A stretch of DNA of 64,000 bases from Streptomyces griseus (GTDB lineage: Bacteria > Actinomycetota > Actinomycetes > Streptomycetales > Streptomycetaceae): NCBI RefSeq assembly GCF_001715295.1, contig NZ_MDKB01000001.1, positions 1,548,978 to 1,612,977 on the forward strand. The letters run 5' to 3'. The notes under the pieces are model-generated. The model had not been told where the DNA came from. It saw only the letters and a list, made by a program, of their open reading frames with translations, and ran no database searches. Of the stretch, positions 58,401-64,000 are shown piece by piece; positions within the stretch are counted from its first letter, which is position 1; every line of letters starts with the position of its first letter. Made by a program: the position numbers and the translations under genes.

Positions 58401-60503
58401 GGCTCCCGGGAACGCGGGCGGTGCGTGTGCCGGCGCGAGGTCAGCTCCGTATGCCACCGTCGGGCCACCGCCGGTACCCGGAGCGTCGGACCCGCCACGG
58501 GCGGTGTGGGACGCGGGGGCCCCGCTGCCGGGGGCCCCGGATCGGGCTGCCCCGGAACCGGCAGCCTCGGAACCGTCAGGGACCTCCTGACCGGAGCCAT
58601 CGGCCGGACCCGTCCGGTCCACGTCGGCTGCTCTCCCCACGGGCGAGGCGGAAGCCGTCGGGGGCGAACTGGTCGGGGATGACGAGGCGGGGGCAGATGC
58701 GGCCGGTGCGACGAAGGGAGAGGACGGCGGCGCCGCGTGCGGCACGGTGGTCGCCTGCCCCCACGGCTCGCGGCCGAACACCGCGTCCGCGCCCTCACCG
58801 CTCAGCTCTCTCGCCTCGGCCGACCACTCCGGGCCCCCGACTGCCGTACCTCGCCCGGCAGTCGGGGGTCGTGCCGCCTCAGGGGCCGACGGTGTGTCGA
58901 CGTCCACCGGCCACGGAGCGGGCGCATGCGCCTCGGAAGGCCCCGCCGTCCCTGTCGTCTGATCCGAGGTGGCCGGGACGAGTGGCGGCAGCCCGGTCCG
59001 CTGCGCGGCCGGACCGGAATCCGGCACGCCACTCCCGTGCGGAAACGTGTCCCACGTTCCGCTTCGGGCACCGCCCGACTGCACCGGTGCCGGTGCCGGT
59101 GCCGGTGCCGTGGCGGGCGTCGGGCCGGGCTCATGCCCCGTCCTCGGATACGCCGACGGGGGCGAGGACATCGCCGAGGAGGCCGTCGGCACCGCGGGCG
59201 GCGTGGGCGCCGGCCGTGGCGCGGACGCCGTGGCGACCGTGGGCGTGCCGGCTGCCGTGGCGGGGCCGGCCGAGGCCGACGGTGGGGTCCCCGCCGGGGA
59301 CAGGAAGGCGGGCGGTGCCACCGGCGACGGCATCGGGGCAGGTACGGGCGCGGTGGCCGCGGACACCGTGGGCAGGGGCAGATCGTTCCCCGTGACGGTG
59401 CCGGGACCCGCTCCGGGCCCGGTGGGCGGTGGCACCGCACGCGTACCTGGCGCACCGCTGTCGTCGGCAGTGCCCGTTCGCGGCGGATCGTTGAGCTCGC
59501 CGGGAGCCACCGCCGGGGCGAGGAACTTGTTGTTCAGCCGGAGTGCCGCTCCGCCGATCGCCGACTCGGCGTACATGCCGAACACCCCACTGGTGCCGGA
59601 CCCCACGAAGGTCTCCCACGTGAACTCCCACGTCCCGTCGAAGGCGCCGGTGACCAGTACCTCCGCAAGGCTTTCACCGAGACCTGAGACGACGAAGGCC
59701 GCGGGGACGTCGTAGACGTCGTTGAGTCCCCTGGTGACGACGGGATGCCACTTCGGGACGTCGAAGTTCGGATGTCCGACGGAGGGGCCGCCACCGTTCC
59801 TGAACCAGTTCCTGAACGTGTTCGAGGCGCGTCCCAGGACGCTCTCGAAGACACCCCCGAGAGCACCGAATGCCGCAGCCTTACCGACATCTCCCCAGTC
59901 GATGCCCGAGGGCTTGCGGCCCGGCGGGTTGAGCGCTATCTGGGCGAGCTTGACCGTCAGCATCTGGATCGTCTCGGCGAAAGCTTGGCTGAGTGCGGGC
60001 GCGAGATGGGTCATCCGCAGCAGCCGGTCGATGATCATCAGCAGGGCCAGCCGGCTGCGGGCCCGCGCCAGCGCCATCTGGGATACCGACGTACCGCCGG
60101 TGAAGAAGGCCAAGGCGGCCAGCACGGCCAGCTCGATCAGAAGCATGACGACCTCGGCGATGATCTCCCACTTCGACTCCTGGATCTTCATCGAGTAGTC
60201 GATCTGACCGCGCGCCATGTCGTCCAGCTGGTCGACGAACCCCTGGAGCCGGTCGGTCCCTCCGTCGTTCGTCAGCAGGGACAGCCCCTGGGTGTAGCCG
60301 CGTGCGACGTCCTGCGGAAGCGCGCGGCCGGCGTTGCGTACGGACTGCCTCACGGCGTCACGCAGTTCGAGTACTCGTTTCGCCAGGTCGAGATAGAGAT
60401 CCCGGCTGTCCCAGGCCAGGTTCTCCCTGGCCTGTACCGGCATCTCACCGAGCAGGACCCAGAGCATCCTCCTGACGTCGTCAGGAAAATCGATCTCCCG
60501 CAC
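49458..60503 (-). CDS. Giant CpnT/WXG-like polymorphic effector with metalloprotease and tandem OTU-like modules
   Basis: The 3681-residue protein has these parts in order. Residues 1-330: helical CpnT/WXG-like N-terminal domain with a hydrophobic stretch at 113-136. About 340-815: Pro/Ala/Ser-rich linker. About 815-990: zinc protease with HEIAHMLGLRD at 936-946 and Met-turn SLMGDY around M964, a metzincin/snapalysin-type pattern. About 1000-2800: beta-rich sequence I cannot assign. About 2815-3010: long coiled coil. Then two OTU-like units: the first has KDGDAFLHAL with Ala3075 where the catalytic Cys should be and His3267 (GRHYQLAV); the second has TGECLLFSLM with Cys3366 and His3583 (GRDHYDAS). 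The GTG start directly abuts the stop of the WXG100-like gene. With that partner, it is most likely a type VII secretion substrate and toxin; no secretion-machine gene is in the window. Confidence 0.85.
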   Translation of the reverse strand: MREIDFPDDVRRMLWVLLGEMPVQARENLAWDSRDLYLDLAKRVLELRDAVRQSVRNAGRALPQDVARGYTQGLSLLTNDGGTDRLQGFVDQLDDMARGQIDYSMKIQESKWEIIAEVVMLLIELAVLAALAFFTGGTSVSQMALARARSRLALLMIIDRLLRMTHLAPALSQAFAETIQMLTVKLAQIALNPPGRKPSGIDWGDVGKAAAFGALGGVFESVLGRASNTFRNWFRNGGGPSVGHPNFDVPKWHPVVTRGLNDVYDVPAAFVVSGLGESLAEVLVTGAFDGTWEFTWETFVGSGTSGVFGMYAESAIGGAALRLNNKFLAPAVAPGELNDPPRTGTADDSGAPGTRAVPPPTGPGAGPGTVTGNDLPLPTVSAATAPVPAPMPSPVAPPAFLSPAGTPPSASAGPATAAGTPTVATASAPRPAPTPPAVPTASSAMSSPPSAYPRTGHEPGPTPATAPAPAPAPVQSGGARSGTWDTFPHGSGVPDSGPAAQRTGLPPLVPATSDQTTGTAGPSEAHAPAPWPVDVDTPSAPEAARPPTAGRGTAVGGPEWSAEARELSGEGADAVFGREPWGQATTVPHAAPPSSPFVAPAASAPASSSPTSSPPTASASPVGRAADVDRTGPADGSGQEVPDGSEAAGSGAARSGAPGSGAPASHTARGGSDAPGTGGGPTVAYGADLAPAHAPPAFPGAARAVAPLSSAPTTPAAGAPGLPSPVPTSSTAPPSAAAPVSGPGASAPSPAPSAPSSPDIRSAEQQEPTGAGAADGPQVVGGAGTGGPEGPGSPAWEAARAGAVPDTRSSTWVDPLSTPPDPQRPGRTTQFVVQSKFDVRRFEAGGELFTDLTVQVGVGGSGGLPPGVWEKVLAGVEAVFNAPGHRLPNGDLLHVSVEQVEHDPHPHGLNVRLVGRDRQMTRSAWWADGDAVDYAHEIAHMLGLRDESRHAVAPHRPDVGGSLMGDYRRPAPEGLAQGGLRGRHLDLIAAQIGDPPALRPATAGSTPSTPASAVTPPAGPAPGVSPAALIPAVAGAPSAVRPATAGAEPYAPVLPGTRPPVLDRDMPRPLGGRREPVGFGNGTRMPAYIDDVVELLADAPSDVPLPLVLGGMTFGHSDVALRGKQQALAEIGRVLSQGGGTVRPAPSKKGRPAGSALMDDVAYAFTHEPKTLAGDGRVFPYTAEDGSVRMLVLTVRHYGEWEQFTDAYGSPVKVDGMHRSVGAAGQSKTMQSVTQLALGGPVGPAGTVAFSGFGRISLRLGWTDRVAYGQTEQGTTQTETRSLDGSRVYLDHVYYELRVTDAQGRTVTGIAPAVFGFAMRDGLSVRLPDSVTKTKAAPGRIPRSLELDRQSSYRLVRTEGFGPVSRMRDWAAAEIGVAPGSTAYAELNSFFSSLSFQRQSPALSRGRVTTVPLFADDKARTPLGVFVVDVVPGRATLITETADAEMRDINTLTVRNERSLQKTAAIGIDGVAGPAFNFFDLADGVLNLRLQFGVAFRHLFSVSRTAGLGGSGAVKSAGQVKGDPTGLYLVRKTVHVQLSGSTGRAGQFHTWSVDRMTRTEARRLAGWDDGLRRAVRAGVPEPFAPAYLTRDRPPTLGMHRVEEFTFADGRKTGGPGPAGQPRTLLDTFADEVLTALAAAYPGLVARLDQLAPPERRTWRERTAALLGPSGPDAVTPPVSSRWRSDDAYRTALANTLEVLAALSHRSMAGNLEALTTTGIRVRFVEPGQVGQGHRYIWLRGELTNRRFVGVQDDFKLRYSSVGVERVDGQKSAKRLGELGLEGLIAFRDPMADDIGAPYNAGGPSAGVRAGRQSDEETGFGATATYEPMAVSAGPSHLYRYDLSLTVDRGGYWRFRGLLRGTATLGLLGTQPFVFRQPRDLLIGTTSGGRAVGGGPRRGQVLISIPGSHAPAVDPHGRGTADPYAAVAAQPVRVLRPERARALALGDLSRPGSLVRATDLVGEAGPVTPDGRGSRIFRELQNHPFLTVGVVPSPALLAALGQVMASGSGGAWQLTEEGAPTREAVLRAFQAQYLTANFDQSSGPLGWTASGLMGKGPYATLWATFRHLTAVDGIRALTGAVPMDTEMVLGGSGQSAGKLTKARTFFTGGQLVYARSHAAGPGLLGTYGLVASPWSRSDQRSRTVTRSFVHDMNRKGFGHQVLVSGTAEHWLALASSLLGSAAVGRPLVPGWLASAAGRMTRVPGGWLAHVPEKSAHLVGLIDDGMGEVPRYTRERWSPQPWLADNNFGTYAVNALDPSAVLAAFERRVATLGLDDAGLERVRTLVSSRVVRALDKEMTGGGTSVPARTGAWGWHSVRLGKRQVRIRVQLVPGKAVFTMLDHSVEMEENRRAIETVTESAETTKGAEFGYLVGEAVHTENATAVAAGPTFTETGSGRKTSGESRTESTLTVFRVASTEPYAEIATPYTLRITLEADDPPSGQRGPVRAGFDRFRGKQVITEEGPAGTLREHVPMSLMRPETGADDGLLEAPGLTGLAAPRPEPPAYALGPDTPHGDGTLKPFRFPETGFDVRRIVGLADIQVANTYALALSYDAGFSVDGPDAPRRARDTGLTRLGTGSAQALEDATGNAALTAYYHRATTPQGYGVPGLSEKNIAGDERAQLDLYAKPDFSRARLLTVADGKKMEVLRRTGVGAAASVGRENTQDSALGVGVLISSDKTGLHQLGGSGTGPYAGEGEALPTSADQLTSINTKPKTGRVFLFAVPTSWLSVADVRRGIKDTRVGRFVGGTFGHVRPGPKAVSSQAYALAWVRDDVARNLGLIDDTNFPARVAAAWDAVTAASKAWVDADKAYWKKRRPAVGLKEERDATQIALADAQESAEGEGRSLEAAVRAARAPRDALAAATARRDEVGEQVEAARTDLAAAVESAGEAAHDGWAELLRERIAEGRRSLAAAEEELRSLEARAAVLRGPVEEADREVTRAEEAVAAAALRVAAATGRRDAAVSAYDKRRALLDALRTTAETAAAEYHRVRAATDQLTRWHQEAATAEGLARLAGRPEPPAVSYRKPAAAPPPAGPRAAPRPAVYTRTGTGDGARLVSPDHVTYALHDVPKDGDAFLHALVEGLSRSAPYLLTDLGVDVADRRAAVDTTRRALAARLVDPSDADLLDSVAPDETDTFSDAEASGAGLRGSGPLGEGTPGGREFDGLGGLMPHSVALGPEARAALAVAQLMRPGDAPGEVGWDHAAADLLPVLAARTFDVDITVVDGEGRFQDFGPGPSDPTGHLAGSLDVRAGGPRPRVVLSLIGRHYQLAVPDAVVEVRDEAGAETDAPSAQSPGTAQPTGEGADPADGTVGSGSGAPRIEPLSDDPKRLPVTAEPEPEQDPPAPPRPSDAARGRPVRVPGTGECLLFSLMASDPAHIRSRLPGLAESHPDAYAWLGDPSGVRGDLSHRAVVRSATLYYPGGPETAVVEAMREAVETYLTASEGRLPHSVVGQLRLSTVTQFADRIARLHRAGLVSLLAHHGVDAETLVDRSQAGLRAELAAVYPTSTAPLDTAETRAVLDAVSRWKDCYLSDIGEVFLPLLAHTFDARVEVAFEGRLADTRRAGPVSASRVIEIHYNGRDHYDASSADPIVPAHGDGETAGTSPTSGPPVPPPVTPVEGMVTLTELGAIGVTLTLSQATHAALLGDKLPVGEVGLTPEQHRLLRAHRGTPHTPTEHSSD

Positions 60504-60869
60504 TCAGTGCTTCCCCTGCCCGCCGGTGGCCCCAGGGCGCTCGTGGACCCTTCTCCCGTGGGCCTCGATCCGGTCCGTGGCGTCGGCGCGGGTGCTCTCG
60601 ATGTTCTCCAGATTGGTGAGAGTCGCCGAGACCAGCGCGTCCAGGGCCTCGTACAGTCCCTGGACGATGTCCGCGCAGTACGTGTTGTTCCGCTGGTATT
60701 GCGGGCGCACCTGGCGAGCGAAATCGTCCGTCCAGCCGGGCCATGGCGTGTAGGCACTCTCCTGGTGCCGGAAGTCCTGGACCATCCGCCTCGCCAGAGC
60801 GGGCAGGCTCTTCATCTCCTCGATACTGCGCCGCAGACCGCTCGGATCCGCCTCGTACACCCCGCTCAC
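60504..60869 (-). CDS. WXG100-like (ESX-type) small helical protein
   Basis: A 121-residue protein of two helices around a literal W-x-G turn (Trp43-Pro44-Gly45 in YTPWPGWTDDFARQV), ending in a hydrophilic tail. This is the layout of WXG100/ESAT-6-like proteins, which are exported by type VII systems, often as a helper or partner of an effector. GTG 60869 follows GGAAGGGG and overlaps the stop of a 47-codon ORF. Its own stop is immediately followed by the GTG of the giant gene (TGAGTG). The three are therefore translationally coupled. It likely pairs with the giant protein's N-terminal domain. Confidence 0.82.
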   Translation of the reverse strand: MSGVYEADPSGLRRSIEEMKSLPALARRMVQDFRHQESAYTPWPGWTDDFARQVRPQYQRNNTYCADIVQGLYEALDALVSATLTNLENIESTRADATDRIEAHGRRVHERPGATGGQGKH

Positions 60870-61009
60870 GCCCGGCCCCCCTTCCGGGTCGCCGGTGCCC
60901 CGGGGCGCCCGCCACCGTGGGCGGGCAGGCACGGGATCGTGAGCTCGACCGTCCGTGCGTGAGCACGGACGGTCGAGCGGTACGGTCCGGCCATCTGTGT
61001 GACGGTCAT
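60866..61009 (-). CDS. 47-residue coupled ORF at the head of the WXG-giant operon
   Basis: ATG 61009 has the strongest Shine-Dalgarno in the operon (GGAGGAGAG). The 47-residue product begins MTVTQMAGPYRSTVRAHAR and ends in a basic Gly/Pro/Arg-rich tail. Its TGA overlaps the WXG100 GTG (GTGA), a standard coupling arrangement. A perfect 16-bp inverted repeat lies inside the ORF, so translation of this leader would unfold a hairpin and could control downstream expression. It may be a short structural peptide or a regulatory leader. No family is recognised. Confidence 0.5.
   Translation of the reverse strand: MTVTQMAGPYRSTVRAHARTVELTIPCLPAHGGGRPGAPATRKGGRA
60943..60978. promoter_or_regulatory. 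16-bp perfect inverted repeat in the leader ORF
   Basis: GCTCGACCGTCCGTGC and its exact complement flank a 4-base loop GTGA. It lies within the 47-codon ORF, 74 bp before the WXG100 start, so an RNA hairpin here could attenuate the operon; an operator is the alternative. Confidence 0.6.
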
Positions 61010-61014
61010 GGGCC

Positions 61015-61023
61015 CTCTCCTCC
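61015..61023 (-). promoter_or_regulatory. Strong ribosome-binding site of the leader ORF
   Basis: GGAGGAGAG lies 5 bases before ATG 61009, with the GGAGG core 9 bases away. This decides the start of the 47-codon ORF and argues that the ORF is translated. Confidence 0.65.
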
Positions 61024-61517
61024 AGGAGCCGTGTACGCCCGGACGGGCATCGCCGGCCGAAGTGCAGGTGAAACGGATCGTAAGCAGACAAGCCTCCCGC
61101 CGGGGGCTTCCCGAACGGTGTGCGGGCCGACTCTCGACCAGGGTTCATGGGCGCGCCCCGGACCGTTGTCCGGCCGTTCACCCCCTCCGGCCCATGCTTG
61201 GGTCGCACCCCTGTCTGCCCACCCCTGCACGCGGTCTTCAGAAGGACACCCGCCGACCCGCCGCCCCCATCCGCAGAGCCCAGCACCTTGTCAGGTTCGG
61301 CCACTCCGGCGCTGCGTCCGACGAACGGTCCGGAGAAAGGAAACTGGCGCGGCGCGGTATGGTCCCGTGGGACGCCGGACACGCGGCTGTCATGTGGATT
61401 TCGTCATGCCGGTTCCTCTCGGTGTCGATCACGACCCGGCACAGCTGTGCCGGGCGTACGGAGCGAAGGCGTCGCCACACGCGGGTGCGTCCGGCCGGGG
61501 GTCGCGGGAACGCGCAA

Positions 61518-61548
61518 GCGGCGGGCCTGCGTGGGGCAGGCCCGCCGC
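61518..61548. terminator. Terminator after the serine hydrolase gene
   Basis: A 13-bp perfect stem (core GCGGGCCTGC / GCAGGCCCGC) with a 5-base loop GTGGG, 68 bp beyond the stop of the minus-strand gene at 61616. Confidence 0.75.
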
Positions 61549-61615
61549 GGTCAGCGCCGGCAGAGATGATCGCGCTCGGTCGGCAGACCCGTCGTCGCCG
61601 GGCCGAACGCCGCCG

Positions 61616-62794
61616 TCACGCGCAGAACGCGGTGTCGGTGGCCGACATGACGGCCCGTGCCGCCTTCTCGGCGTCCCCGAACGTGCCCGGGAGTGCGGTC
61701 ACCGCGATGCCGACGGAACGGCCGTCGTCCGTGGCGCCGCCACGGGTCTCGAATCCGTCGATGTCTCCGCCGTGCCCCCAGTAGACGCCTCCGCAGCTCA
61801 GGGGGACGCTGAACACGCCGAGTCCGTACCTCCAACCGGGCATGAGCGGCGCGTCCACGGTCGTGCGCATCTCGGCCAATTGCCGAGGAGGAAGCAGTTC
61901 GCCGTCGAGCAGTGCGCGGTCGAACTCGGCGAGGTCGCGCGGGGTGGAGACCAGCTGTCCCGCGGCCCCGCCCCAGGACGGGTCCATCGTCGTCGCGTCG
62001 ATGACCCTGCCGTTCTCCGCGCTGCTGAGCGCGTACCCGTGCGGATGCGGCTCGCGGAGGGCCCGCTCACCGGGCTGGGGCCAGTAGGTGTGGCGCAGGC
62101 CTGCCTTTTTGATCACACGCCGCGTGATTTCCTCCTGGACGGGGCGTTCGGTCACCCGCTCGATCAGAAGGCCCGCCAGGAGGTAGTTGGTGTTGCTGTA
62201 TTCCCACTTGGTGCCCGGGGGGAACTGTGCAGGATGGGAGAGGGCCGCCTCGAGGAGGTCATGAGGGTGGAAGAACTTGTTCTGGACCTTGGCGAAGTTC
62301 TCCACGCCGATGTGCTCGGTGTAGTTGGGCAGCCCGCTGGTGTGCTGGAGCAGCTGGCGGACGGTGATCCGGCGGCCGTCGATGCCCTCGCCGCGTACTA
62401 CGCCGGGCAGATAGGTCTCCACCGGCTCGTCCAGTTGGACTCTGCCCTCGGCGACCAGCTGCAGGACGACGATCGCCGTGAACGTCTTCGTGTTGCTGCC
62501 GGCGCGGACCTGCCCGTCGCGCGGGACCGGGACGTGGCTGCCCAGCCGGGACGATCCTGCGACCAGGGTGGTCGTGCGGCCGTTCTTGTTCACGTAGGCG
62601 AGGGCGGCCGGAAACTTCTCCTGGCTGACGAGTGAGTCCAGGCTCTTCTGGAGAGCGGTGTCTTTACCCGTCCGCGAAGAGGTGCCCACCGGCTGCTGGG
62701 CGAGCGCGACGTTGGTCAGGAGGGCACCTGCGACACCCGCCACCGTCATGGCCAGCAGGCCCCTGCGCACCCTCGTTGAGATCTTCCGGTCCAT
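61616..62794 (-). CDS. Exported serine beta-lactamase / R61-type DD-peptidase family hydrolase
   Basis: A 392-residue secreted enzyme. A signal peptide covers residues 1-32 (GLLAMTVAGVAGALL, cleavage near ALAQ). The penicillin-recognition motifs are SxxK at Ser100-Asn-Thr-Lys103, Tyr199-Ser-Asn201 and His341-Gly-Gly343, the set seen in Streptomyces R61 DD-carboxypeptidase and class C-like esterases. It would act on cell-wall peptides, or related esters or amides, outside the membrane. ATG 62794 follows AGAAGGAG at proper spacing. A terminator hairpin follows, so it is monocistronic. Peptidase versus esterase cannot be settled from motifs. Confidence 0.93.
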   Translation of the reverse strand: MDRKISTRVRRGLLAMTVAGVAGALLTNVALAQQPVGTSSRTGKDTALQKSLDSLVSQEKFPAALAYVNKNGRTTTLVAGSSRLGSHVPVPRDGQVRAGSNTKTFTAIVVLQLVAEGRVQLDEPVETYLPGVVRGEGIDGRRITVRQLLQHTSGLPNYTEHIGVENFAKVQNKFFHPHDLLEAALSHPAQFPPGTKWEYSNTNYLLAGLLIERVTERPVQEEITRRVIKKAGLRHTYWPQPGERALREPHPHGYALSSAENGRVIDATTMDPSWGGAAGQLVSTPRDLAEFDRALLDGELLPPRQLAEMRTTVDAPLMPGWRYGLGVFSVPLSCGGVYWGHGGDIDGFETRGGATDDGRSVGIAVTALPGTFGDAEKAARAVMSATDTAFCA

Positions 62795-63294
62795 CGTGTG
62801 GCTCCTTCTGCTTTCGGGTCGACACCTCCACCCTGCCGGGGTTCGACGCGAAGATCATTGGGGCTGGCCACCGGGCCGGGGGTACGCCTGGCACCACCAT
62901 CGACGTAGCGCTCACCGCCCGGGACGCGCACCCGGGGTCAGGTGTGGGCCCGGCTTTCCCAGCCTGCGGTTCCCACGGCCGCATCCGCGCTCGCGTCGAG
63001 CACGGCTTCGCTCGCAGGGAGACGTGCGAGATTCTTCGCGAGTGCCGAGTGCCGAGTGCCGAGTGCCGGTTGAAGAGTGACGTGGTCCACCACGCTGCGC
63101 TCGGCGTCGCCCGTCTACACAACCTCACGTTCGCCGGGTGACGTACCACGCCTCGGATGACCAGCGGGACATCCCTCAGCGCTGTCATCAGAAGGTCACG
63201 TCCACGTCGGAGAGTGACCCCCTGAGTTGGTCCTCGCACCGGGTACGGTCGCCGATCACCGGCATTGTCATAGCCACCTGGCATCATCATCGGC
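62795..63294. other. Intergenic region between divergent genes
   Basis: No gene is supported in these 500 bases. They hold the divergent promoters and a 7-bp tandem repeat at 63040-63067. Confidence 0.5.
63040..63067. repeat. Four tandem copies of a 7-bp unit
   Basis: GAGTGCC is repeated four times in direct succession. Being non-coding and of 7-bp period, it is a likely site of copy-number variation. Confidence 0.9.
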
Positions 63295-63936
<642 letters not shown>

Positions 63937-64000
63937 GTTGGTTCGTCAGGCGTCACGCTCCCATCGGGAGTGAGGCGAGGTTGACGGCTGCTTCGTAAGG

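Larger units (their letters stand above)
61010..61615. other. Upstream region of the WXG-giant operon
   Basis: Only the Shine-Dalgarno at 61015-61023 and the terminator at 61518-61548 are recognisable in these 606 bases. The promoter for the 12-kb minus-strand operon must lie here, but no clear -35/-10 pair stands out. Reading frames present show no family-like sequence. Confidence 0.5.

Noticed and set aside
63040..63067. CRISPR-like repeat array
   Set aside because: The repeats are 7 bp, contiguous and without spacers, so this is a simple tandem repeat.

Overview
The window is very GC-rich, uses GTG starts freely, and carries a Streptomyces-type gene set: a linear-replicon terminal-protein pair, DmdR/IdeR-type iron control, MbtH plus multimodular NRPS, WXG100 proteins and SUKH proteins. 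I read it as an arm region of a linear Streptomyces (or close relative) replicon. The tap-tpg pair at the left edge and three decayed gene remnants fit a subtelomeric position.

Layout. 1-2.4 kb: telomere-replication operon tap (cut by the window edge) and tpg. 2.4-8.3 kb: a frameshifted remnant, a SUKH-family gene, a HEAT-like remnant, a TetR regulator with a PH-like partner and a perfect operator-like palindrome, two small lipoproteins and an MFS exporter. 8.5-12.5 kb: an iron-box-controlled siderophore uptake operon (ATPase, lipoprotein receptor, fused double permease) closed by a strong hairpin terminator. 12.6-24 kb: mostly ordinary genes, namely a coiled-coil/winged-helix protein, an LtrA-like membrane protein, a two-component system whose kinase has an unusual C-terminal extension, a PAP2 phosphatase overlapping the response regulator antisense, a dead LLM oxidoreductase fragment, a KimA-like APC permease, a SHOCT membrane protein, a GPP34 protein and a methyltransferase.

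25.1-47.9 kb: a biosynthetic locus of mbtH and two coupled NRPS genes with six modules in total. NRPS1 is C-A-T, C-A-T, C-A-T, C-A-T-E and NRPS2 is C-A-T, C-A-T-R. The first condensation domain is in the starter position, the only epimerase is in module 4, the next condensation domain has the D-accepting type of motif, and release is by a reductase instead of a thioesterase. Binding-pocket residues read by eye suggest acyl-(aliphatic)-Gln-(aliphatic)-D-Gln-(aliphatic)-Phe ending in an aldehyde or alcohol. That points to a protease-inhibitor-like lipopeptide aldehyde.

48-61 kb: a minus-strand operon encoding a 47-residue coupled ORF, a WXG100-like protein and a 3681-residue giant protein. The giant has a CpnT/WXG-like N-terminus, a Pro/Ala-rich linker, a metzincin-like zinc protease motif (HExxHxxGxxD plus Met-turn), about 1800 residues of unrecognised sequence, a long coiled coil and two tandem OTU-like cysteine-protease modules, the first of which has lost its cysteine. 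This looks like a secreted (type VII) polymorphic effector and is the least explained system here. 61.6-64 kb: a serine beta-lactamase/DD-peptidase-like exported enzyme and a second SUKH protein with an acidic tail. I saw no tRNA, rRNA, CRISPR array or complete insertion sequence.
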